From DAOVRD01 sp964521715 (GTDB lineage Bacteria; Planctomycetota; Brocadiia; SM23-32): DNA of 64,000 bases. Shown here in pieces: positions 58,197 through 64,000 of the stretch (its first letter is position 1; the number at the start of each line of letters is the position of its first letter). The notes beneath the pieces are model-generated. The model was not told the origin of the DNA, did not search any database, and was given only the letters and a program-made list of their open reading frames with translations. The DNA lies in NCBI GenBank assembly GCA_964521715.1, contig CAZFSS010000009.1, positions 1-64,000 of the forward strand. The letters are read 5' to 3'. Position numbers and translations under genes: made by a program.

Positions 58197-59594
58197 CTAC
58201 CCGGCGTCCGTCTTGCCTTCCTTCGCGCTGTCCTTGCCCTGGTCGGCGTCTTTGGGGGCCTCGCGTTCGTCCTTCACCTTCTGCTCGTGCTTGATGCTCT
58301 CGAGCACCTTGTAGGGACCCACGATCACGTTGTCCTCCTCTGTGAGGCCGGACTCTATGATGGTGTGGGTCTCGTCGCTGGAGGCGATCTTGACGGGCGT
58401 GACGACCGCCTGTCCGTCGACGAGCCTGTAGACGACCGGCGCGTAGGTCTTGTCGGCGTCCAGGTTCGGGTTATCCTGGCGCGCGGCCAGCGGCAGGTCG
58501 TCCACGGGGCGCTCCAGCACGGCCTGGCTGGGCACCTTCAGGGAGCCCGTGTGGTAGGAGGTCTCGATCTTGGCGTCGCCCGTCGCGCCGGAGTAGACGC
58601 GACGCCCGTCGAGCTTCAGCAGTATCTCCGTCCTGTAGTACTTGACCCCGCCCCAGCCGACGTCGTGTGTCAGGGCGACGGACTGGACGGTGCCTTCAAA
58701 GTCGTCGTCCGGGCTCGTGTGTATCTTCGCCGTCGCGTGCTGGCCGACCTTCACTTTGCCGACGTCCGTCTCATCCACCTGGGCCACCAACAGCATCCTG
58801 GACAGATCGGCGACGGTCATGATCACCGTGCCCGGGTTGTTCATCGTGCCGGGGATCACGGTCTCCCCGACCTCGGCGTTGACCCTGGTCACGGTCCCGT
58901 CGATTGGCGAGGTGATGGTCGTGTAGGAGAGCCGGTCCCGCGCGCGGGCGATCTCGGCGTCCGCGGCGTCCAGGTTGTGCTGGAGCACGTCCAGATTCAT
59001 CTCCGCCGCCTGGAGGGAATGCCCGGCCGACGCCAACTGCGCCTCCAGCTCCCGCGCGCGAGACTGCGTCTGATCGAAGTCAGCCTGGCTGATGTCGTTG
59101 GACTGGATGAGCTCCTGCTGGCGCGCCAGGTCTCGCTTGGTGAGGTCGAGCGAAGCACGGGTGCCCTCCATCTGCGAGCGCTGGCTTTCGATGCGCGCCT
59201 TCTCCACTTCGGTCTGCGCAGCCTGAGCGGCCCGAAGGGCCTCGGCCGACAGCAGGGCGCCCTCCAGATCCGTTGCATCGAGCTGCACGAGCACCGACGG
59301 CGGGACCGGGGGATCGGCGTGCGGGTCGCCCTTGGTCACGGGGTCGCCTTCGTCATAGGGCAGCTCTACGATGCGCGCGCTGACCCGGGCGCTGATGCTG
59401 ACCTTGGTCTCCGGCTCCACCTCCGCACGGGCGCTGACGAACTCGATCAGGTCGCCGCGCGTCGGCTTCTCGACGCGCACCAGCGCCGCCTGTTCCGGGC
59501 TCAGGCCCCCGCGCAGGTGCAGCCACAGCCCGAGCGCTCCTGCAATCACTGCCGTCACAACGAACGTGATGACGATGGCGATCAGAACCCTCAC
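58197..59594 (-). CDS. MacA/HlyD-type periplasmic adaptor protein
   Basis: The product is 465 residues from a GTG with AAGGGCAGG upstream. An N-terminal signal anchor is followed by a lipoyl-like half (VSISARVSARIVELPYDEGDPVTKGD), a long hairpin coiled coil (about 120-235, LLSAEALRAAQAAQTEVEKA to AEIARARDRL), the returning lipoyl strand YTTITSPIDGTVTRVNAEVGETV, a beta barrel and a charged Lys/Asp/Glu tail. It links the inner-membrane ABC unit to the TolC-type channel. It is the first gene of the exporter operon. Confidence 0.93.
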   Translation of the reverse strand: MRVLIAIVITFVVTAVIAGALGLWLHLRGGLSPEQAALVRVEKPTRGDLIEFVSARAEVEPETKVSISARVSARIVELPYDEGDPVTKGDPHADPPVPPSVLVQLDATDLEGALLSAEALRAAQAAQTEVEKARIESQRSQMEGTRASLDLTKRDLARQQELIQSNDISQADFDQTQSRARELEAQLASAGHSLQAAEMNLDVLQHNLDAADAEIARARDRLSYTTITSPIDGTVTRVNAEVGETVIPGTMNNPGTVIMTVADLSRMLLVAQVDETDVGKVKVGQHATAKIHTSPDDDFEGTVQSVALTHDVGWGGVKYYRTEILLKLDGRRVYSGATGDAKIETSYHTGSLKVPSQAVLERPVDDLPLAARQDNPNLDADKTYAPVVYRLVDGQAVVTPVKIASSDETHTIIESGLTEEDNVIVGPYKVLESIKHEQKVKDEREAPKDADQGKDSAKEGKTDAG

Positions 59595-59651
59595 TTGCCT
59601 GCCCTTCCTGCGTTGCAGAGAAGCTGCTGCCGCGCACTGACAGAACCGATG

Positions 59652-59680
59652 AGCATACCCGGCCGGCCGGGACGGTTCAA
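59652..59680 (-). promoter_or_regulatory. Sigma70-type promoter for the exporter operon
   Basis: On the minus strand TTGAAC (59675-59680) and TATGCT (59652-59657) are 17 bp apart; the leader is about 50 nt. The rest of the 328-bp interval 59595-59922 shows no gene or other recognised element. Confidence 0.65.
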
Positions 59681-59922
59681 CAGCCGCCGCCCGGCGCCTG
59701 CCTCTTGTACTGAGGCCGAGGTCCGGCGCAGCGCGAACGCGCAGTCATCCCTTAGACGCAACTGGCGGGCCCATTATTCGCGGGAAGCTGGCACGGCTGT
59801 CGGGGCTGCAGGCGTTAAGGTCTTGCACGCTCGGGGCTTGCGCCATGTGCGCCAGCGAAGGCATTCGCCCTCGGCGGGGACATTACCGCGCCTGGAGGGA
59901 CGTCAGCTCCGCGCAGGGAGAG

Positions 59923-61032
59923 CTACTTGACCAGTATGTCGGCGCGTTCGAGTGTGGCGCCGTCCCTTTCGATGCGGACGACCGGCCAGTCGGCACCGGG
60001 GTAGGTCAACAGGGACGGGCCGTCCTCGCTTACCAGCATTGTGTCCTCGGACTTCGTGCCGCGGATGGACGGGTTCCACGCGAATGCCTGGGCGGCCCGG
60101 ACGGTCTCCGGGCATTCGGGCGTGGCGATGTACTCGCGCGGCTGGTAGCCGATGGCGCCGCCCTGGTGGTGCAGTTGCCATTCGTTCGGGAAGCCGCTCT
60201 CGGCGTATGCCCGCTGAGCTTCCGCGAACACGTCGGCCGCGCGCCGGCCGGGAACGGTGGCCCACATCATGGCGGCGTCCACCGCGCAGACGGCGCGGTG
60301 CCGCCCCTTCAGGTCACCCGGGAGCGCGCCGAAGTGAACCAGGCGCGTCACCGCGGCCACCAGCCCCTGGCGGCGCCCGCAGATGACGATCATGACACAT
60401 TGCTCGACCGGCGTCGTCTTGACGATGGGATGCCGCCAGCTCCTGATCCGCTCGTCCGCGGCCACGAGCAGGACGATCGGCGCGATGCTCCGCTTCAGGC
60501 ATTCGGCTGCGGTCAGGGCGGCCACGTCGGCCTCGGTCATGCCCTCTTCCACGGCCCGGCCGGCGTTCTCCACGGCCGCGCCGGCGTCCCGCCCCAGCGC
60601 GCGGTAGCGTTCGACCTCCGCCTCGGTCAGGGCGTAGCGAAGCCGAGGGAACCCGTCCGGCAGGCCCGGCAGTCCCGCGGAGCCGTCGTCTGCCGCAAAC
60701 CGCGCCCCGGCGGTCAGGCGCCTGATGATGGCCCCGCGCTCGGCCGGCTCATGCCACGGGAAGACCTCCGTGGCGGCTACGTCCAGGCCGTCGAGTTCTT
60801 CGGTGAGGAGGCGGTCCGCCTCGATGTTGTTGGCCACGAGGGTCACGCTGCCCGGCCGGACGGCCAGCGCGGCCACGCCGGTCTCCTGGGCGGAGTTGAC
60901 GACGTTGCAGGCGCCGCAGCCGAGCCACGCGAAGTTGTCGCTTCTTCCCAGGATCGCGCCACCGAGGCCGTGGTCGGCGAGGAAGCGCTCCACGCGTTCC
61001 AGCTTGACGGCGAACTCCTCGGCTCTGTCCAT
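59923..61032 (-). CDS. M24-fold aminopeptidase P-like protein lacking part of the metal site
   Basis: The product is 369 residues with GGGAGC upstream of the ATG. It has the two-domain plan of Xaa-Pro aminopeptidases: an N-terminal creatinase-like domain (LADHGLGGAILGRSDNFAWLGCG) and a C-terminal pita-bread domain (GRDAGAAVENAGRAVEEGMTEADVAALT). The strand that normally carries the two metal Asp reads IVICGRRQGLVAAVTRLVHFG, with neither Asp. The His region (LHHQGGAIGYQPRE) and one Glu (SEDTMLV) remain, but the last Glu is not evident (DGPSLLTYPG). It may bind rather than cleave peptides. It lies 13 bp after kdsB. Confidence 0.8.
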   Translation of the reverse strand: MDRAEEFAVKLERVERFLADHGLGGAILGRSDNFAWLGCGACNVVNSAQETGVAALAVRPGSVTLVANNIEADRLLTEELDGLDVAATEVFPWHEPAERGAIIRRLTAGARFAADDGSAGLPGLPDGFPRLRYALTEAEVERYRALGRDAGAAVENAGRAVEEGMTEADVAALTAAECLKRSIAPIVLLVAADERIRSWRHPIVKTTPVEQCVMIVICGRRQGLVAAVTRLVHFGALPGDLKGRHRAVCAVDAAMMWATVPGRRAADVFAEAQRAYAESGFPNEWQLHHQGGAIGYQPREYIATPECPETVRAAQAFAWNPSIRGTKSEDTMLVSEDGPSLLTYPGADWPVVRIERDGATLERADILVK

Positions 61033-61045
61033 GTCTTTGCTCCCG

Positions 61046-61801
61046 TCACGTCCTCTTGTGCCTGGCGAGCCATGCCTCCAGGTCCTCGCGCGTGTCTATC
61101 CCGATGCAGGCATACGGCGTGATGCCGACCTTGATGCGGCAGCCGGCGCTGAGCGCGCGGAGCTGTTCGAGCTTCTCGGTCACCTCCAGCGGGGCAGGGG
61201 GGAGCTGCGAGTACCGGAGCAGGAAGTCCCGCCTGTAGCCGTAGATCCCCAGGTGGCGCAGCAGCTCCATCGGGGCTCCAACGACCCGGCCCCCCGTGTC
61301 CCGGGGGTACGGGATCGGGCTGCGGCTGAAGTAGAGCGCACAGCCCCGCTCGTCGCGCACCACCTTGACGACGTTGGGGTCCTGCCATTCCGCCTCTGAC
61401 GAGATCGGGTGGGCCAGCGTGGACATCACCGCGGCTTCGTCTTCGGCCAGCAGGCCGATCACCTGCTCGACCTGCTCGGGGCGGATCTCCGGCTCGTCGC
61501 CCTGCACGTTCACGACGACGGGCACGTCGAGGCCGGCTGCCACCTCGGCGATTCGGTCCGTGCCGCTCTGGTGGCCCGGACTGGTCATGCGGGCCGTGCC
61601 GCCGAAGCCTTCGACGGCGGCGGCGATCCGCTCGTCATCCGTTGCGACGATCACGTCCCGGACGGACGGCGCCCGCGCCGCACTCTCGTAGACGTGCTGG
61701 ATGATGTACTTGCCGGTGGCCCGGCGGGCGACCTCGAGGATCGGCTTGCCCGGCAGCCGCGTCGAGCCATACCGGGCCGGGATGATGACGACGGCGTTCA
61801 C
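61046..61801 (-). CDS. kdsB: 3-deoxy-manno-octulosonate cytidylyltransferase
   Basis: The product is 251 residues from a GTG at 61801, with GAGGGGG upstream. It has the nucleotide-binding start VVIIPARYGSTRLPGKPILEV, then DVIVATDDERI, MTSPGHQSGTDRIAEVA, VVNVQGDEPEI, YFSRSPIPYPRD and HLGIYGYRRDFLLRYSQLPPAPLE, all typical of KdsB. The enzyme makes CMP-Kdo for lipopolysaccharide, which supports a diderm envelope with Kdo. The usual partners kdsA and waaA are not in the window. The M24-like gene follows directly. Confidence 0.95.
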   Translation of the reverse strand: MNAVVIIPARYGSTRLPGKPILEVARRATGKYIIQHVYESAARAPSVRDVIVATDDERIAAAVEGFGGTARMTSPGHQSGTDRIAEVAAGLDVPVVVNVQGDEPEIRPEQVEQVIGLLAEDEAAVMSTLAHPISSEAEWQDPNVVKVVRDERGCALYFSRSPIPYPRDTGGRVVGAPMELLRHLGIYGYRRDFLLRYSQLPPAPLEVTEKLEQLRALSAGCRIKVGITPYACIGIDTREDLEAWLARHKRT

Positions 61802-61834
61802 GTGATCTGCAACCCCCTCGTTAGCGGCGTGCCC

Positions 61835-61862
61835 ATTCTACTCGGACGCCCGTACGATGCAA
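61835..61862 (-). promoter_or_regulatory. Promoter for the kdsB transcript
   Basis: On the minus strand TTGCAT (61857-61862) and TAGAAT (61835-61840) are 16 bp apart; the leader is about 27 nt. Confidence 0.5.
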
Positions 61863-61913
61863 CATTCCTGACAAAGCCGGGCCATGAGGTGCCAATGGGA
61901 CGAACCTGGCCGA

Positions 61914-62534
61914 TCAGAGCCCCGTGGCCAATGGATTACGCTGGAGGACCCAGTAGTACGTCAGTGTTCCCAGCCAGCCATGAGCGAGGGCCAGGGGAAT
62001 GAGATTCGGCGTCCACAAGAAGAGGCCAGCCCACACGGCGCCCCCGGCGACGCAGATGGCCGCGAGCGTCCAGTCCGGTATGTGCACGCACCCGAACAGC
62101 ACCGCTGCAATCGGCACGATGAGCAGTGATGGGAGGCCGAGGTGCTTCAGGTTGGCCACGATCAGCCCCTGAACGAGAAACTGCTGCACCAGCGCCCAGG
62201 CCGGATACAGTGCGAGCAATGCCACAAAGGATGGCGGAAGCGGCTGCCACCCTTTGATGATCCTGTAAGCCAGAAGGGCGAGGATGACGGGCGCGGCGAA
62301 CGCAAAGCACCGCGCGCACGCCGGGCGGAAGTTGTCGAGCCGCAGACCCCATTCCTGCATTGTCGCGGGATTGCATCGTCCGCGCGCGACGGCGTAGCCC
62401 GACCACAAGATCATGCAAGGCAGGATGAAGGACACCCCGGTCCCGACGAGGCGGCTGTACAGCAGGAAAGCAGCGCCGGTCAGTACAACGGCGCCGACCT
62501 CGAGCCATCGTCTCCGGCTATCAGCATCTGGCAC
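61914..62534 (-). CDS. CPBP (CAAX-like) family membrane protein
   Basis: The product is 206 residues from a GTG at 62534 that has GGAGG 9 nt upstream. It has about six membrane helices. Late motifs fit the CPBP family: WALVQQFLVQGLIVANLKHL at the position of the EExxxR glutamate pair, FGCVHIPDW with the first His, and LALAHGWLGTLTYYW with the second. The glutamates that coordinate catalysis are replaced by Gln-Gln, so protease activity is doubtful. It follows the dUTPase-like gene by 44 bp. Confidence 0.72.
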   Translation of the reverse strand: MPDADSRRRWLEVGAVVLTGAAFLLYSRLVGTGVSFILPCMILWSGYAVARGRCNPATMQEWGLRLDNFRPACARCFAFAAPVILALLAYRIIKGWQPLPPSFVALLALYPAWALVQQFLVQGLIVANLKHLGLPSLLIVPIAAVLFGCVHIPDWTLAAICVAGGAVWAGLFLWTPNLIPLALAHGWLGTLTYYWVLQRNPLATGL

Positions 62535-62578
62535 CCGGTGGTTCCTCCGGCACGTGAAAGGTCGGCCAGTGTGCCGAC

Positions 62579-63013
62579 CTACGCCAGCGGCCGCAGCAGG
62601 GCGATGCGGGCGTTCTGCTTGATGTTCACGCCGCAAGCCGGCACGGTGAGTACCGAATGCATCTCACCGCCCGCGCACAGGCCCGCGGCGATCGCGCAGC
62701 CGCAGCTCAGCAATCGCTCGTCGCCCACCAGCAGCGCGGGGGGCGCGCCTTGCTTCAGGCGCTCGTTGAACCGCACGACGTACGTGCCCTCCTCCAGCCG
62801 CCACCATGTGTACTTGTCTCCCGGCGTGCGCTCCGTGGGCTCGACGGGGTGCCTACTGCACGGCTTCAGCTCGCTTCCCCCGAAGTCCAGCCTGCCCCGT
62901 GTGTGGGCGGCGAAGAGCTCAGCCACCGTCAGATGGACGCCATGCGCGTCTACCTGCTTGTCGCGGTGGACGGCGTTCTCCAGCCAGTTGTCGAACAGCT
63001 CTTCCGGGGTCAC
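62579..63013 (-). CDS. Possible dUTPase/dCTP deaminase-fold protein
   Basis: The product is 144 residues from a GTG at 63013, with AAGGAGG 6 nt upstream. An N-terminal helix (TPEELFDNWLENAVH) is followed by all-beta sequence. The pattern WWRLEEGTYVVRFNERL, ALLVGDERLLSCGCAIAAGLCAGGEMHSVLTV and GVNIKQNARIALLRPL resembles the beta barrel of dCTP deaminase and dUTPase, with the glycine-rich turn but without a clear catalytic Ser/Glu motif. I treat this as a weak assignment. It has its own promoter. Confidence 0.5.
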   Translation of the reverse strand: MTPEELFDNWLENAVHRDKQVDAHGVHLTVAELFAAHTRGRLDFGGSELKPCSRHPVEPTERTPGDKYTWWRLEEGTYVVRFNERLKQGAPPALLVGDERLLSCGCAIAAGLCAGGEMHSVLTVPACGVNIKQNARIALLRPLA

Positions 63014-63069
63014 GGTTTCCTCCTTCGGCGAGTCGGAGCGGGCGGGTCCGGGCGGACCCTGCGGGGGCT

Positions 63070-63098
63070 ACTCTAGCATCCCGAGCCGGCCCTTTCAA
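63070..63098 (-). promoter_or_regulatory. Promoter for the dUTPase-like/CPBP pair
   Basis: On the minus strand TTGAAA (63093-63098) and TAGAGT (63070-63075) are 17 bp apart, with a leader of about 50 nt. Confidence 0.55.
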
Positions 63099-63118
63099 TC
63101 AGTCCCGCGGCGCTCGAC

Positions 63119-63148
63119 TTGACGGCTTCGATGGGTTTCCCGTACAGT
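63119..63148 (+). promoter_or_regulatory. Promoter for the class I fumarase gene
   Basis: TTGACG (63119-63124) and TACAGT (63143-63148) are 18 bp apart, diverging from the promoter at 63070-63098. The leader is about 40 nt. Confidence 0.55.
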
Positions 63149-63194
63149 CAGGAAGCCCAGGTGTCCCGACCCGACGGCCTGCATGGGATGGATC

Positions 63195-64000
63195 ATGGAC
63201 TCGGTCTCAGTCATAGATTCGGCCGACGTCACGCGCGCCGTCGCCGACCTCTATCGCCGGATCAACACGCAGCTCAGGCCGGACGTCCTTGCCGCGCTCG
63301 AGCACGCGATGGAGCACGAGGAGTCGGACCTGGCGCGCGAGATACTGGCGGCCCTGCTCGAAAACGAGCGGGTCAGCCGGTCGGAGGGCGTTCCGCTCTG
63401 CCAGGACACCGGGATGGCGGTGGCCTTCGTGAGCGTGGGGCGTGAGGTGGTCATCGGCGGCGAGCCACTACAGCAAGCGATAGACGAAGGCGTCCGCCGG
63501 GCGGCCCGCGAGCAGCCGCTGCGCGCCTCGACAGTGACCGATCCCCTCGAACGCGCCAATCCGGGCGACAACGCGCCCGCCGTCGTGCACGTGCAACAGG
63601 TGGAAGGGGACGGGCTGACGATCCGCCTGATGGCCAAGGGCGGGGGCGCAGAGAACATGGGGCGGCTGCACATGCTGACGCCCGGCGAAGGCCGCGAGGG
63701 CGTCGTGCGGGTGGCCGTCGAGACGGTGCGGGACGCGGGCGCGAACGCCTGCCCGCCGGTGATCGTGGGCGTCGGGATCGGGGGTGACTTCGAGACGGCG
63801 CCTCTGCTCGCCAAACGGGCGCTGCTCAGGGACCTGCGGCAGGCCAATCCGGACGTGCAGCTGGCCGAGCTCGAGGCGCGGATACTCAAGCGGGTCAACG
63901 CTCTCGGCATCGGTCCCCAGGGGCTCGGCGGGCGGACCACGGCGCTGCGGGTCCTGGTCGAGCAGGCGCCGTGCCACATTGCCAGCCTGCCGGTGGCCGT
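63195..64000 (+). CDS. Class I fumarate hydratase, alpha-type domain (3' truncated by window)
   Basis: The frame is open from the ATG at 63195 (in-frame ATG at 63183 also possible) to the window end, giving 268 residues. It matches the N-terminal (alpha) part of iron-sulfur fumarases and tartrate dehydratases: AALEHAMEHEESDLAREILAALLEN, GVPLCQDTGMAVAFVSVG with the first cluster Cys, LMAKGGGAENMGRLHMLTPGEG, GANACPPVIVGVGIGGDFE with another cluster Cys, and LGIGPQGLGGRTTALRVLVEQAPCHIASLPVAV with the third. It interconverts fumarate and malate, or acts on tartrate. Whether the beta part is fused cannot be seen. Confidence 0.9.
   Translation, partial: MDSVSVIDSADVTRAVADLYRRINTQLRPDVLAALEHAMEHEESDLAREILAALLENERVSRSEGVPLCQDTGMAVAFVSVGREVVIGGEPLQQAIDEGVRRAAREQPLRASTVTDPLERANPGDNAPAVVHVQQVEGDGLTIRLMAKGGGAENMGRLHMLTPGEGREGVVRVAVETVRDAGANACPPVIVGVGIGGDFETAPLLAKRALLRDLRQANPDVQLAELEARILKRVNALGIGPQGLGGRTTALRVLVEQAPCHIASLPVA

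Noticed and set aside
59845..61122. 425-codon plus-strand frame opposite the M24-like gene
   Set aside because: The minus frame has a ribosome binding site and M24-fold homology; the plus frame does not.

Overview
The window is about 64 kb of GC-rich bacterial DNA, roughly two thirds G+C by eye, with densely packed genes on both strands. It reads as a Gram-negative member of the PVC superphylum, most likely an uncultured Planctomycetota. Outer-membrane biogenesis genes are present (lnt, an LptF/LptG permease, kdsB, a TolC-type channel). So are families I associate with planctomycetes: FloA, YdjY-domain and prenyltransferase-repeat secreted proteins, ExbB/ExbD with a huge coiled-coil partner, UroD-like methyltransferases, and membrane proteins ending in a 'YPADL...DPFTG' module. 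A run of exactly 100 Ns at 47053-47152, inside a repeat, shows this is a scaffolded draft or metagenome assembly. No rRNA, tRNA or CRISPR array was seen.

Layout. 1-6.3 kb: floA (cut by the window edge), a 993-residue HEAT-repeat protein, a small membrane protein, an alpha/beta hydrolase and a MEMO-family protein. 6.3-7.9 kb (minus): a membrane-anchored Ser/Thr kinase and a 53-residue membrane peptide. 8.2-13.7 kb (plus): a tight operon of glycerate kinase, thiL, tsaE, an archaeal-type tRNA-guanine transglycosylase and a relative of the aminoglycoside-resistance 16S rRNA G1405 methyltransferases, then hisF. 13.8-16.5 kb (minus): mreB, plus a separate transcript with its own promoter and terminator encoding a coiled-coil membrane protein and two tiny membrane proteins. 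16.7-24.4 kb (plus): a sugar isomerase-like protein, a subtilase lipoprotein with membrane and HEAT-like parts, a DUF47/PiT phosphate pair, a zinc-ribbon peptide and a large secreted glycosidase. 24.4-29.7 kb (minus): the ExbB/ExbD/coiled-coil operon and a UroD-like/cupin pair.

29.8-35.4 kb: Nif3-like protein, lnt and an LptF/G permease with a long coiled-coil insertion, a metallophosphoesterase and a ferredoxin. 35.5-39.5 kb: a YdjY protein and a prenyltransferase-repeat protein, then a small island (lipoprotein plus orphan periplasmic binding protein) bracketed by two copies of the 3' end of the repeat-protein gene. 39.5-47 kb: PHP phosphoesterase, trpD, a TPR protein and three membrane proteins, with repeats. 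47.4-54.3 kb: argH, nikR, a homocysteine methyltransferase, metG-thpR-PfkB kinase, and a YkgJ-type protein. 54.5-59.6 kb (minus): a complete MacA-MacB-TolC type exporter operon. 59.9-64 kb: a degenerate M24 peptidase-fold protein with kdsB, a CPBP membrane protein, a dUTPase-fold-like protein and the 5' part of a class I fumarase.

Recognisable sigma70-type promoters (TTGACN, 16-18 bp, TATAAT-like) precede many transcription units and help divide the region into operons. The observations most worth following are the archaeal-type TGT/FmrO-like methyltransferase pair, the island between duplicated gene ends, a 175-bp element with inverted ends present twice, the LptF/G coiled-coil insertion, and the ExbBD-linked coiled-coil protein.
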